From contig JBANSL010000002.1 of assembly GCA_037127255.1 (NCBI GenBank), forward strand, positions 97,432,519 to 97,496,518: a stretch of DNA of 64,000 nucleotides. The letters run 5' to 3'. A model generated the notes under the pieces. It ran no database searches. It had not been told where the DNA came from and was given only the letters and a program-made list of their open reading frames with translations. This DNA is from Persicaria tinctoria. Lineage: Eukaryota; Streptophyta; Magnoliopsida; Caryophyllales; Polygonaceae. The translations under genes and the position numbers were made by a program. This document shows positions 1 to 9,607 of the stretch, piece after piece (the first letter of the stretch is position 1; each line of letters begins with the position of its first letter).

Positions 1-2
1 AT

Positions 3-3000
3 GATGTCCGTGGACGGAAGCAAAACCGAGACCGAGATCAGTCTCGAGGGCGGTCCAAGTCACGCACTAGGGTCACGTGCTACTACTGTGGCAAACCGGG
101 CCACAAGAGGCAAGAGTGTCGCATCCTCAAGAGAGATCAGAAGGCCGGAAACGTGAAGCCGGACCAGATCAATCCTACGAGGAGACGAGAAGAAAGGAGT
201 ACTACCGCCATGGCTGATGAAGGCGAGGATTCATATCTCGTTGAAGGAGGTAACATTCTAAACATTGAAAGTAATGATATCTCCTGGATTGTCGATTCTG
301 GTGCCTCCTTTCATGTTACCCCACACAAAAACTTCTTCTCATCCTACCGAAGTGGAGACTTCGGTACCGTCCTGATGGGAAATCATGGATGGAGCAAGAT
401 CGTGGGGAGAGGAGATATTATCCTCACATCCAACACGGGATGCAAGCTCATTCTAAAAGATGTGAGACATGTCCCTGATATGAGACGTAACCTCATATCA
501 ACTGGAAGGCTAGACGATGATGGTTACTTTAGTCAAAATGGCGGAGGCAAATGGAAGCTGACTAAAGGTAACCTAACTGTGGCTCGAGGAAGAAAAGAAG
601 GCACATTGTACTGGACAGAAGCAAAGGTCTGCAAGGGAGAGGTGAACGTTGCCAGCACCGACATGGAGATCTGGCACCAAAGACTTGGACACATGAGCGA
701 GAAGGGCATTCAAATCCTCGCTCGAAGGCAGCTCCTCCCTAACCTGAAAGGTACTTCCCTAGACCCATGCTCTGATTGTTTAGTCGGTAAACAACATAGA
801 GTAGCTTTCCAGAGATCATCTCCACCCACGAGGAGGAAGCATGTCCTAGACCTTGTACACACAGATGTGTGTTCAATGACAGAAAAATCCAATGGAGGGG
901 CACTGTATTTTGTGACCTTCATTGATGATCACTCAAGAAAGGTCTGGGTGCGCTTGTTGAAATCAAAGGATCAAGTCCTCGAAGCATTCAAGGAGTTCCA
1001 TCCCAAGGTGGAACGGGAGACTGGTCGGAAACTCAAGAGTGTCCGATCAGACAATGGTGGTGAGTACCGAGGACCCTTTGAGGCATACTGTAGCTCCTAT
1101 GGGATCAGGCTTGAGAAGACACCGCCTAAGACGCCACAACTGAACGGGGTTGCTGAGAGGATGAACCGTACTCTCACAGAGAGAGTCCGATGCATGCTCT
1201 CTCATGCCAAATTACCCAAGTCATTCTGGGGAGAAGCCTTGATGACCGCCGTCGACATCATCAACCTCACACCTTCTGTCCCTCTAAACGGAGATATCCC
1301 AGAAGAGGTCTGGTCAGGGAAGAAGGCCTCCTACAAACACTTGAAGGTATTCGGGTGCAGGGCGTTCGTCCACATTCCGAGGGACGAGCGGGCCAAGCTT
1401 GATGCGAAGACAAAGGAGTGCATCTATCTTGGTTCACCCAGAGATGAGTTCGGCTATCGTCTATGGGATCCGGCTACCGGAAAGGTTATTAGAAGCCGAG
1501 ATGTTGTATTCTTCGAAGATCAGACGCTTGAAGATATCCGAAGATCAACAAAGCCGACACTAAGACGAAGGAGGGAAGAGGAAAGCCCCTCGAATGTGCA
1601 GCGGGACGATTCACAAGAAGCCCCAATCGAGAGCGATGACGAAGCTGATGATGAAGATCATTCTCAAGAGCAGAATGACCAAGAAGATGCCCCAGATGAG
1701 CCAGAAGCAGAATCAAGCACTCCAGTAGAGCCTGAGCTGAGGCGGTCCTCTAGAGACAAGCGACCTTCCAACCGATACAGCTCAGATGAGTATGTGACCC
1801 TCACGGATGAGGGGGAGCCTCAAAGCTATAAGGAGGCTATGGATGATAGCCACAAGGCTGAGTGGCTAAGAGCCATGCAGGAGGAGATGCAATCCCTGCA
1901 TGAGAACCACACCTACGAGCTGGTAAAGCTACCAAAAGGGAGACGAGCCTTGAAGAACAAATGGGTGTATCGGTTGAAAACCGAGGACAGCAACTCGAAG
2001 CCCCGATACAAGGCTCGATTAGTCGTGAAAGGGTTCAGCCAGAAGAAGGGCATCGACTTTGAAGAAATATTCTCACCGGTCGTGAAGATGTCCTCTATCC
2101 GAGTTGTTCTGGGCTTAGCAGCAAGCCTAGACTTGGAGATCGAACAACTCGACGTCAAGACAGCATTCCTCCATGGTGACCTTGAAGAGGAGATATACAT
2201 GGAGCAGCCTGAAGGATTCAAAGTTCCAGGCAAGGAGAATTTGGTGTGCAGACTCACGAAGAGTCTCTATGGCCTAAAGCAAGCACCAAGACAGTGGTAC
2301 AAGAAGTTCGACTCTTTCATGGCGGATCACAACTTCAAGAAAACCATGAATGACCACTGTGTCTTCATGAAGAGGTACGCAAGCGGCGACTTTCTCATAC
2401 TTTTGCTCTATGTTGATGATATGTTAATAATAGGGCAGGACCGCAACAAAATAGCTGCTCTAAAGAAAGACTTGAGCAAATGCTTTGCCATGAAAGACTT
2501 GGGACCGGAAAGGCAAATCCTTGGGATGACAATCGCTCGTGATAGAGCGAGGAAGCTACTATGGATATCCCAAGAGAGATACATCGAGAAGGTGCTGGAG
2601 AGATTCAACATGCACAAAGCCAAGCCGGTGAGCACACCACTTGTTGGACACTTCAAACTGAGCTCGAAGCAAAGTCCAACAAGTGAGAAGGAGAAGCAAG
2701 AGATGAAGAGTACTCCATATTCTTCCGCGGTAGGTAGTCTCATGTATGCAATGGTCTGTACGAGGCCTGACATCGCCTACGCCGTCGGGGTCGTAAGCCG
2801 CTTCTTGGCAAATCCGGGGAAGGAACACTGGGCTGCAGTGAAATGGATCCTCCGGTATCTACGGGGTACTTCTAAACGGTGCTTATGCTTCGGCAATGGG
2901 AAGCCTGTGCTAGAAGGATACACAGATGCAGATTGGGCCGGAGACAATGATTCCAGGAAATCAACGTCAGGGTATCTAACTACCTTTGCAGGGGGAGCTG

Positions 3001-3377
3001 TTTCCTGGCAATCAAAGTTACAAAAGACTGTTGCCTTGTCCACCACTGAAGCGGAATACATCGCATCTACGGAAGCCTGCAAAGAGATGCTATGGATGAA
3101 GAGCTTCTTACTCGAGCTGGGAGTAGAGCAAGACAAATATGTCTTGCAGTGTGACAATCAAAGTGCTATTCATCTGGCGAAGAACCCGACCTATCACTCT
3201 CGCTCGAAGCACATCGATATTCGATATCATTGGATCCGAGACATTCTCGAAGAGAAGCTCCTACAGCTTGACAAGGTGCATACGGAGAAGAACTGGTCCG
3301 ACATGATGACCAAGGTAATCCCGACAAATAAGTTTGAAGATTGTTGTCAAGGATCCGGCATCGTGACACGTCCATGA
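3..3377 (+). CDS. copia gag-pol polyprotein, 5' partial
   Basis: The frame is open from base 3, so the start lies upstream; I see no need for an internal start. Numbering codons from base 3: a CCHC zinc knuckle (CYYCGKPGHKRQEC) at residues 26-39 closes gag; the aspartic protease motif DSGAS is near 98; the integrase-preceding HLGHM-like segment is near 225; the integrase core shows its D, D and E near 287, 350 and 386; an acidic linker follows; reverse transcriptase starts near 650 with YVDD near 803; RNase H begins at TDADW near 975 and runs to about 1090. About 1124 residues are visible with no stop or frameshift. The arrangement resembles the tobacco Tnt1-94 type. The protein would self-process and drive reverse transcription and integration in virus-like particles. 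Confidence 0.95.
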   Translation, partial: DVRGRKQNRDRDQSRGRSKSRTRVTCYYCGKPGHKRQECRILKRDQKAGNVKPDQINPTRRREERSTTAMADEGEDSYLVEGGNILNIESNDISWIVDSGASFHVTPHKNFFSSYRSGDFGTVLMGNHGWSKIVGRGDIILTSNTGCKLILKDVRHVPDMRRNLISTGRLDDDGYFSQNGGGKWKLTKGNLTVARGRKEGTLYWTEAKVCKGEVNVASTDMEIWHQRLGHMSEKGIQILARRQLLPNLKGTSLDPCSDCLVGKQHRVAFQRSSPPTRRKHVLDLVHTDVCSMTEKSNGGALYFVTFIDDHSRKVWVRLLKSKDQVLEAFKEFHPKVERETGRKLKSVRSDNGGEYRGPFEAYCSSYGIRLEKTPPKTPQLNGVAERMNRTLTERVRCMLSHAKLPKSFWGEALMTAVDIINLTPSVPLNGDIPEEVWSGKKASYKHLKVFGCRAFVHIPRDERAKLDAKTKECIYLGSPRDEFGYRLWDPATGKVIRSRDVVFFEDQTLEDIRRSTKPTLRRRREEESPSNVQRDDSQEAPIESDDEADDEDHSQEQNDQEDAPDEPEAESSTPVEPELRRSSRDKRPSNRYSSDEYVTLTDEGEPQSYKEAMDDSHKAEWLRAMQEEMQSLHENHTYELVKLPKGRRALKNKWVYRLKTEDSNSKPRYKARLVVKGFSQKKGIDFEEIFSPVVKMSSIRVVLGLAASLDLEIEQLDVKTAFLHGDLEEEIYMEQPEGFKVPGKENLVCRLTKSLYGLKQAPRQWYKKFDSFMADHNFKKTMNDHCVFMKRYASGDFLILLLYVDDMLIIGQDRNKIAALKKDLSKCFAMKDLGPERQILGMTIARDRARKLLWISQERYIEKVLERFNMHKAKPVSTPLVGHFKLSSKQSPTSEKEKQEMKSTPYSSAVGSLMYAMVCTRPDIAYAVGVVSRFLANPGKEHWAAVKWILRYLRGTSKRCLCFGNGKPVLEGYTDADWAGDNDSRKSTSGYLTTFAGGAVSWQSKLQKTVALSTTEAEYIASTEACKEMLWMKSFLLELGVEQDKYVLQCDNQSAIHLAKNPTYHSRSKHIDIRYHWIRDILEEKLLQLDKVHTEKNWSDMMTKVIPTNKFEDCCQGSGIVTRP

Positions 3378-3399
3378 TTAAGTCGGGAAGGGGGAGATT

Positions 3400-3860
3400 T
3401 GTTGGGTTCCCTCCCTAATCAAGGTAAAGCCCAAGAATTTATGGGTTAAAAGATCATTGGCCCAATTAGTTGTTGATGGGCATAGACCAAGATCATGAAT
3501 CTTGGAGAGATCTCTAGACTATTCCTACAAATAAGCTCTCTAATTAGTCTAGAACAATCTAGGGAGGAGGAGTCTAGAACTATCAAGTGAAATGTCTTCA
3601 TTCTAGAATTGTGGATGCAAGGCTATAAATAGCCCCATGGAGCATCAATCCAAGATCCATCCAAGCAAAGCAAATCCAAGCCTAAGTGTGTGAGAGATCA
3701 AGCCTAGTAAGAGTGAGTGTAAGTGAGCCACAAAAATTATATAGTGAGAGTTACATCCTTGTAAAGTTTTCCACTATATAATACAAGTTCCACTTTTATA
3801 CAAAAGTGAGTTTTTCCCATCTTAATCCTACGAAGCGGGAAAAGCCGGTTTTTCCCAACA
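3400..3860 (+). repeat. 3' LTR of the copia element
   Basis: The repeat begins TGTTGGG and ends CCCAACA, a 7-bp terminal inverted pair with canonical TG...CA ends, 461 bp in all. It starts immediately after the purine tract. A TATA-like box (ctataaatag) at about 3623-3632 is a plausible Pol II start region, and the downstream T/A-rich part probably carries the polyadenylation signals. The 5' partner is not in the window. Confidence 0.9.
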
Positions 3861-3983
3861 CTCTTTAGTATCTTATTTGGAAATGCTTATACCGAAATAG
3901 GCTGAAAATTGATTTGGTATTCTTCATTATATATGTCCAACTACAAGAGTGTAATTTACAAGAATATGAGCTAATCTCTTTGA

Positions 3984-4394
3984 TTAACAACAGCTGATGG
4001 GTACTTGCTGATGATGTATAGTTGATGATGAGCAGTGGCAAGGTAAAGAAACCAGCAATGCATCAACTAGCTCTCTTCCTACACGCCGTTGAATGATAGA
4101 GAGAGCGTACTCCAACAACACCGAGTCACATGGCAAGGTGATGGGTCCATCACCAGTCAATCCGAACTCCTCCTCTGCCATCCTAAGGAGCTCTCTGAAA
4201 ATCTCAGATTGAAGATAGGCCAACGGAAGTGCAAACCGTCTTTCATCAGTTGTGTAGACGACAAATTGACCCTTCTCTACTTGTTGTGCTTTCCTGATGC
4301 TATTGCTTCTCGGAAAGGAAATCCTTTTCCTGCTCGCTGCTGCCAGTTTTTGCCACTTCCTGACCATCTTGATTAGCTTCTTAGTGCTGATCAT
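3984..4394 (-). CDS. SAUR-like auxin-responsive protein, copy 1
   Basis: An intronless 136-residue protein. It opens with the MISTKKLIKM leader and a basic serine-rich stretch, then carries the SAUR domain at about residues 38-112: GQFVVYTTDERRFALPLAYL, an ELLRMAEEEFG helix and the ITLPCDSVLLEY end. Length and leader fit the SAUR61-68 clade. SAURs are small, unstable proteins; known members inhibit PP2C.D phosphatases at the plasma membrane, keep H+-ATPases active and promote cell expansion. The start is the only ATG ahead of the conserved leader. A TATA box and a shared promoter block lie about 70-95 bp upstream. It is the first of four tandem paralogs and stops 124 bp after the copia LTR ends at 3860. 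Confidence 0.95.
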   Translation of the reverse strand: MISTKKLIKMVRKWQKLAAASRKRISFPRSNSIRKAQQVEKGQFVVYTTDERRFALPLAYLQSEIFRELLRMAEEEFGLTGDGPITLPCDSVLLEYALSIIQRRVGRELVDALLVSLPCHCSSSTIHHQQVPISCC

Positions 4395-4460
4395 TTTGTA
4401 TGAATTTGTAGAGATTCAAGGAAAGTTGGAGAATCAATATGATTTGGTGGATGAGAAATG

Positions 4461-4490
4461 AAATGGGTCAAGTGCTCTTATATATATAGT
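4461..4490 (-). promoter_or_regulatory. SAUR copy 1 core promoter
   Basis: Read on the minus strand this is a TATATATAA box followed downstream by nothing unusual, and preceded in plus coordinates by aaatgggtcaagtgctc. The same block recurs ahead of all four SAUR genes. A second conserved block, caaacccatgtgagaat at 4548-4564, contains a CACATG E-box. Confidence 0.6.
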
Positions 4491-4906
4491 TGCAAGTCGA
4501 ATGCAATCCTCTAGCACTTCTTTCTTTTGTGATGGATACTTCAGAAGCAAACCCATGTGAGAATCATTACACAATGTGGTCCATCCAAGAACATCCGGCA
4601 TGGTTTTTTGTGGTTCACAGTCAAGGTAAAGGGACAGGATGACCCCCTACAGCTTGTATCGATCAGGAAGATATCTATAGCTCTTCATCTTGTAGCTGAA
4701 TTATAGAGTTGCTACCAAATAACAAGTGATGCTCCACCAAAATATTAATGGATAATCTTGTATTGCAAAGCCATGTGATGGTTATAGTACTTCATTGTCA
4801 CAATAATGAGTTGTTTTTTTATTCCTAAAACCAGTATTAGTTCAACCCAGCTTATCTGTCTTGGAGGCGTTTGTGGCTTCAGTTAACGTACTGGCCTTGC
4901 AGTAAT

Positions 4907-5026
4907 GGTACTATAACGCTTCCATGGGATGCAAACTTTGTGGAGTATGTGCTCTTACTGATACAAAGACGCGTAAGTGATAACGTACAGAAGCCTTTTG
5001 TTGAGTCCATGTCTAGAATTCATTAG
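4907..5026 (+). pseudogene. SAUR C-terminal remnant 1
   Basis: The plus strand encodes GTITLPWDANFVEYVLLLIQ followed by RRV and a divergent tail to a stop at 5024-5026. This matches the ITLPCD...LEY..S.IQ.R end of SAUR proteins. No start or N-terminal half is present. It is oriented opposite to the intact SAUR on its left and so looks like the decayed partner of a former divergent pair. Confidence 0.7.
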
Positions 5027-5507
5027 TCTTTTGCTTGTTGTCTTCACAACTACTTGAAGATCACACAAGATACCGCCCCCCAATATGTAGCTACTAAAAG
5101 CCATGTCAAGGAAGATACAAAAAAATTTCTATGAGACAACATACACAATTTTTGCTCATTTAACCAAACTTCTTGATGTTTTTTGCTGTGAGATTTCTTT
5201 TATTACCGTGAATTGTGATTGTGAAAGCAACACCTGAGGGCACTTTTGTTTGATTGGTGTAAGCCTGAATATTTAGATTAATTGTTGACATATAAAATTG
5301 CAAACTAGATGATCAATGTAACAATTTGGTGACAATAAATTGGGGCCAATTCACTATATTATTTTTATTTGCTTATAGAATATTGATGAAAATGAGAGAA
5401 ATTAAGGAAATATTTTAAATAGAAAAAATGATTTAGTATTCTGAATATATTTGATACATCCTACTAAAAAAGTGTAATTTACAAGATTAGGAGCTGATCT
5501 CCTTTGG

Positions 5508-5924
5508 CTAGCAACAACTGATTGCCACTTGTTGATGATTTATAGCTGATGATGAGTAATAACAATGAGAAAAAGAAAGCAGCAATGCTTCAACAAGCTC
5601 TCTACCTACGCGTTGTTGAATCATAGAGATCGAGTACTCCAACAAAACTGAGTCACATGGCAAGGTGATGGGCCCATCACCAGTCAATCCGAACTCCTCC
5701 TCCGCCATTCTTAGGAGCTCTCTGAAAATATCAGATTGAAGATAGGCCAACGGAAGTGCAAATCGTCTTTCATCACTTGTGTAGATGACGAAGTGACCCT
5801 TCTCTACTACTTGTTGTGTTTTCTTTATGCTGTTGCTTCTGGGAAAGGAGATCTTTTTCCTGCTTGTTGCTGCGAATCTTTGCCACTTCCTGGCCATCTT
5901 GACTAACTTCTTAGTGCTGATCAT
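5508..5924 (-). CDS. SAUR-like auxin-responsive protein, copy 2
   Basis: An intronless 138-residue protein, almost identical in its core to copies 1 and 3. It has the MISTKKLVKM leader, then GHFVIYTSDERRFALPLAYL, the RELLRMAEEEFGLTGDGP helix and ITLPCDSVLLEY. It shares with copy 3 an extra V in KTQQVVEKG, so copies 2 and 3 are probably sisters. The expected role is auxin- or growth-linked inhibition of PP2C.D phosphatases, inferred from the family. The TATA box is at about 6049-6058. The C-terminal half is more variable than the domain, as is usual for SAURs, and ends in the shared CC dipeptide. Confidence 0.95.
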   Translation of the reverse strand: MISTKKLVKMARKWQRFAATSRKKISFPRSNSIKKTQQVVEKGHFVIYTSDERRFALPLAYLQSDIFRELLRMAEEEFGLTGDGPITLPCDSVLLEYSISMIQQRVGRELVEALLLSFSHCYYSSSAINHQQVAISCC

Positions 5925-6032
5925 TTTGTTTGAATTTGTGAGGAGAGAAATTAAATTCAGAGAGATTTGAGGATGTTTTTGATCAAGATCTTGTAAAGGG
6001 AAAGCTGAGGAATGCCTTGGTGGATGAGACTG

Positions 6033-6058
6033 AAATGGGTCAGGTGCTCTTATATATA
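6033..6058 (-). promoter_or_regulatory. SAUR copy 2 core promoter
   Basis: The conserved aaatgggtcaggtgctctta block runs into tatatata, giving a minus-strand TATA box about 125 bp from the ATG. The CACATG-containing block (caaacccatgtgagaat) follows at 6117-6133. Confidence 0.6.
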
Positions 6059-6474
6059 CGCGGATGCAAGTCCTCTACCATTGCTATCTTGTGTGATGTC
6101 TAGCAACTTCAGAAGCAAACCCATGTGAGAATTATTAGATTTTGTGGTCCATTCGATTATGAAGATTGTACCGAGCAGGAGACATATATAGCTGTCCGTC
6201 TTGTAAGTGTCATTGACAAATCCTTGTTAAATTATATATATGATGGCTACAACTACTAGTGTTCCAGCTCTATCGTCAAGGGTGGATCCGGATGTCTATG
6301 TTTAACAATGAAAGAAAGCGGTAACCACGGATTAGCTGTGTTAGAGGCGCTTGTGGCTTCAGTTAGCTGGCCCTTGTAGTAACAGATGATCAAGAGCCAT
6401 GCTCCACCAAGCTGGCCCTATTGCATTGAAGCATTCACATGGTTTTGCTTCATTTTTGTACAACTCCTCGACAT

Positions 6475-6666
6475 GGGGTGCTAGGGGACGGTCCCATGGG
6501 ACGCAAACTTAAATTTGTAGAGTATGTGCTCTCTCTTATCCAAAGATGCGCAGCTAGAGACTCGCATAAGGCTTTTGTCATGTCCATGGCAAGAAGCCAT
6601 TGCTTGTCGTCTTCGCAACTACTTGAAGATCATACAAGATACCAGTATTCCATATGTAGCTTCTGA
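6475..6666 (+). pseudogene. SAUR C-terminal remnant 2
   Basis: Plus-strand sequence encodes a degraded DGPMGRKLKFVEYVLSLIQR segment followed by CAARDSHKAF and a tail ending at a stop at 6664-6666. It lines up with remnant 1 and with the tail of remnant 3. The N-terminal SAUR domain is missing. A methionine upstream at 6439 is in frame, but the sequence before the match does not resemble SAUR, so I do not call a gene. Confidence 0.65.
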
Positions 6667-7116
6667 AATGCTGTAGCTATCTTGAACAATACTGTAGCTA
6701 GTGTAGACTGCATTATCTCCATTGATGTATTCATAAATTTACGAGTGAAACGAGAGACAACATACCATAAATTCTTCAATTTACGAGTAAAACACACATA
6801 GCTGAAGATTGTGCCTTTGATTAATCTCAGTTGTAATCAAACTAAGGTGTAAAGATTTTTTTCATTTTTTTCACTCACATTGATTGGTGAAACAACTGAA
6901 GTGTTCATACTTGCCAAGTGTTTCTTCTTAAGGATTGATTGAAGTGTCATATACTTTTATGGGCTAATTCAGTATCTTGTTTCAATATATCCAACTACAA
7001 CATAAAATGGGTAAAAGGAATTTTCAAATAGAAGTAATAAAAATTTGAATTATTAGCCTAAGATATATCCAACTGCTAGAGTGTAATCTACAAGAATAGG
7101 AGCTGATCTCCTTCGA

Positions 7117-7533
7117 TCAGCAACAGCTGATAGGCACTTGTTGATGGAGTATAGCTGATGATGTGCACTGACAATGAGATAAAGAAAGCAGCAAAGCATC
7201 GGCGAGTTCTCTAGCTACATGTTGTTGGATCATAGAGATTGCGTACTCCAGCAAAACCGAGTCACATGGCAAGGTGATGGGTCCATCACCAGTCAATCCG
7301 AACTCCTCCTCCGCCATTCTTAGGAGCTCTCTGAAAATATCAGATTGAAGATAGGCCAACGGAAGTGCAAATCGTCTTTCATCACTTGTGTAGACTACGA
7401 AGTGACCCTTCTCTACTACTTGTTGTGTTTTCTTTATGCTGTTGCTTCTGGGAAAGGAGATCTTTTTCCTGCTTGCCGCTGCGAATCTTTGCCACTTCCT
7501 GGCCATCTTGACTAACTTCTTAGTGCTGATCAT
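7117..7533 (-). CDS. SAUR-like auxin-responsive protein, copy 3
   Basis: An intronless 138-residue SAUR with the same leader and domain as copy 2 (GHFVVYTSDERRFALPLAYL, RELLRMAEEEFG, ITLPCDSVLLEY). Differences lie mostly in the tail after IQQHVARELADALL. The nearly unchanged domain with a drifting tail suggests purifying selection or recent conversion between copies. The TATA box is a clear TATAAATA (minus strand) at about 7637-7645. The U2 snRNA gene lies about 600 bp upstream in the divergent orientation. Confidence 0.95.
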   Translation of the reverse strand: MISTKKLVKMARKWQRFAAASRKKISFPRSNSIKKTQQVVEKGHFVVYTSDERRFALPLAYLQSDIFRELLRMAEEEFGLTGDGPITLPCDSVLLEYAISMIQQHVARELADALLLSLSHCQCTSSAILHQQVPISCC

Positions 7534-7617
7534 TTTTGTGTGAATCTATGAAAAGGAAAGAAAGATTTCAGATCTTGTAAAGGGAAAGCTGAAGAATGCT
7601 TTGGTGGATGAGATGTG

Positions 7618-7646
7618 AAATAGGTCAAGTGCTCTCTTATTTATAC
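7618..7646 (-). promoter_or_regulatory. SAUR copy 3 core promoter
   Basis: The shared block appears as aaataggtcaagtgctct followed by cttatttata, that is TATAAATAAG on the minus strand, about 105 bp from the ATG. The CACATG block is at 7717-7733. Confidence 0.6.
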
Positions 7647-8073
7647 TAGTGATCGAGTTGCGAGTTGGATGCAAATCCTCTAGCATTGCTTTCTTGTGTG
7701 ATGGCTACTTGAGGAGCAAACCCATGTGAGAATTATTAGAAAATGTAGTCAATTCATGAAGATACATCGCTATCCATATATGTATACTGGTGGGCTAACA
7801 CAATGTAGCTCACCAACCCTGCAAACAAATTTTCGAGTTATATTTTCACATGACATTGCTTCTTACTTCTTTAAATCTAACCGAAATTCGACAACAATGA
7901 TGGGGTATAAGTTTGATAATGTGATGTTTTGGGGCCTCCTAGAAATAGTAAGATGAATAAGGTGTGGTTTGGATTTTTTATTTTTTTTTAGCAAGATATA
8001 GTTTCATACCATTTTTTTTAATGTACTTTCAACACATTTTTCAAAGATCAATCTCACCAAAGTAGTGTCCCTC

Positions 8074-8124
8074 ATCCCACATAGCTGCAAGGACAGATAG
8101 CTAGCTTGTTAGAGCATATAAATC
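8074..8124 (+). promoter_or_regulatory. U2 snRNA promoter: USE plus TATA box
   Basis: ATCCCACATAG at 8074-8084 matches the plant upstream sequence element RTCCCACATCG at 9 or 10 of 11 positions. A TATA box (TATAAATC) starts at 8117. The 32-bp gap between them is the spacing used by plant Pol II snRNA genes; Pol III types have about one helical turn less. The transcript start follows about 32 bp after the TATA box. Confidence 0.85.
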
Positions 8125-8148
8125 GAACGAAAAACAGTCAAACAAATC

Positions 8149-8343
8149 ATACCTTTCTCGGCCTTTTGGCTAAGATCAAGTGTAGTATCTGTTCTTATCA
8201 GTTTAATATCTGATATGTGAGTCATTGGCTCACTTTGATATTAAATTTATTTTTGAAGGGGGAGAACTTGTATAAGTAGCTTGCTACTTGTGCTCTCAAG
8301 CGTAGCCCATGTGTTGCACTGCTGCTTGGGCCTGGCGCACCCC
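8149..8343 (+). ncRNA. U2: U2 spliceosomal snRNA gene (diverged variant)
   Basis: The 195-bp sequence starts ATACCTTTCTCGGCC and keeps the canonical 5' domain, including the branch-site pairing segment GTGTAGTATCTG and the following stem IIa region. The Sm-type site atttatttttga is present. The 3' stems differ from the usual plant sequence but still fold: GTGAG with CTCAC in stem IIb, AAGTAGC with GCTACTT in stem III, and GCCCA with TGGGC in stem IV. It ends CCTGGCGCACCCC like plant U2. A plant 3'-box match (AGTTTAA, consensus AGTNNAA) lies at 8353-8359. Promoter, body and 3' signal are all intact, so it is probably expressed; U2 pairs with the intron branch site. Confidence 0.93.
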
Positions 8344-8768
8344 ATCAATCCCAGTTTAAATGTTTAGAACAAGTCACAAACAAAGCCAGGTGATGACTAA
8401 CTATGTTGTTGACAGTATACCAAAAATCTAGTAGTTTACTGTGTACTATGACTACATCCTCATCACATAACATAGCTGTCTTAGAGGTGGCCGGACCCTT
8501 GCAGTCGGGGGAGATCAATTTCGACAGCAATTTCTGTCGAATCATTCACATGGTGTGGTACTAGAGAAGGGTCACTCACTTAAGCCTTGTAAAATTTACT
8601 CCTTTCTTGAAACAAGTGTTCATAAAAAAAATGTGAATTCGATGATCAATATGTATAGAAGCCTCAAAAAAAATGAATTAGTAGTAGTAGATATGTCCAG
8701 CTAGTACAAGAGTGTTGTATTGTACAAAAAAAAAAAGAAGGAAAAAAAAAAAGAGCTGATCTCTTTCA

Positions 8769-9182
8769 TTAACAGCAGCTGATAGGCATCTGTTGATGAT
8801 GTATAGCTGATGACGAGGAGTGACAACGAGATAAAGAAAGCAGCAAAGTGTCGACTAGTTCTCTATCTGTGCAGTGTTGAATGATAGAGATTGTGTACTC
8901 TAACAAAGCCGAGTCACATGGCAAGGTGATGGGTCCATCAGCAGCCAATCCGAACTCCTCCTCTGCCATTCTTAGGAGTTCTATTAGAATATCGGATTGT
9001 AGATAGGCCAAGGGGAGTGCAAATCGTCTTTCATCAGTTGTATAGACGACGAAGTGGCCCTTCTCTACTTGTTGTGCTTTCTTAATGCTGTTGCTTCTCG
9101 GAAAGGAAATCCTCTTCCTGCTCGCTGCTGCCAGTTTTTGCCACTTCCTGGCCATCTTGATTAGCTTCTTAGTGCTGATCAT
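8769..9182 (-). CDS. SAUR-like auxin-responsive protein, copy 4
   Basis: An intronless 137-residue SAUR. The leader MISTKKLIKMARKWQK and KKAQQVEKG are like copy 1, so copies 1 and 4 may be closest to each other. The domain reads GHFVVYTTDERRFALPLAYL, then DILIELLRMAEEEFGLAADG and ITLPCDSALLEY. The change of FRELL to LIELL and of GLTGDG to GLAADG makes it the most diverged domain of the four. Its TATA region (tatata at 9301-9306, minus strand) is weaker than in the others. The expected function is that of the SAUR family. Confidence 0.94.
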   Translation of the reverse strand: MISTKKLIKMARKWQKLAAASRKRISFPRSNSIKKAQQVEKGHFVVYTTDERRFALPLAYLQSDILIELLRMAEEEFGLAADGPITLPCDSALLEYTISIIQHCTDRELVDTLLLSLSRCHSSSSAIHHQQMPISCC

Positions 9183-9280
9183 TCTGCAGGATTGATTGAT
9201 GAAAATGGAAGAAAAATTTTAAGAGATTGAAGATCTTATAAGAGGAAAGCCGAAGATTTTGCCTTGGTGGATGAAAACCG

Positions 9281-9306
9281 AAATGTGTCAAGTGATCTTG
9301 TATATA
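9281..9306 (-). promoter_or_regulatory. SAUR copy 4 core promoter
   Basis: A diverged version of the shared block: aaatgtgtcaagtgatcttg followed by tatata. The CACATG block is kept at 9350-9363. Confidence 0.5.
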
Positions 9307-9607
9307 GTATACCATTGCTTTCTTGTACATGTTGTGTCTACTTCACAAGCAAACCCATGTGATGTTTTGCAATGAAACGCAACCGGTGATATTGTATTTC
9401 GACACTAGGCAGGTTGGTATCCGGGCAATGGCGGTTCTAGCAGGCCCTATTTGCATTGAAGCATTCACATGGTTTTGCTTCTTTGGGGCACTACAAAAGA
9501 GAAGCATGTATTAAGGCCTTGTCTAATGTACTCTCCTGTTCGAATCCTCGGTATTTAAGGCATTTTATCTCAATAGCATTTCCAAGAAAACCACAACTGA
9601 ACCCAAG

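Larger units (their letters stand above)
1..3860 (+). mobile_element. Ty1/copia LTR retrotransposon, 3' portion (5' end outside window)
   Basis: The element holds an open gag-pol frame, then a purine-rich tract (gggaagggggaga, about 3385-3397) directly before an LTR at 3400-3860. The 5' LTR, primer-binding site and most of gag lie upstream of the window, so neither intactness nor LTR divergence can be judged. The order protease, integrase, reverse transcriptase, RNase H is that of Ty1/copia (Pseudoviridae-type) elements. The long uninterrupted frame suggests a fairly recent insertion. The base after the LTR is 3861; the target duplication cannot be checked because the other flank is missing. 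Confidence 0.93.

Noticed and set aside
710..3375. Several antisense open frames of 70-126 codons inside the first copia element
   Set aside because: They are shadows of the long coding frame on the plus strand and carry no recognisable motifs.
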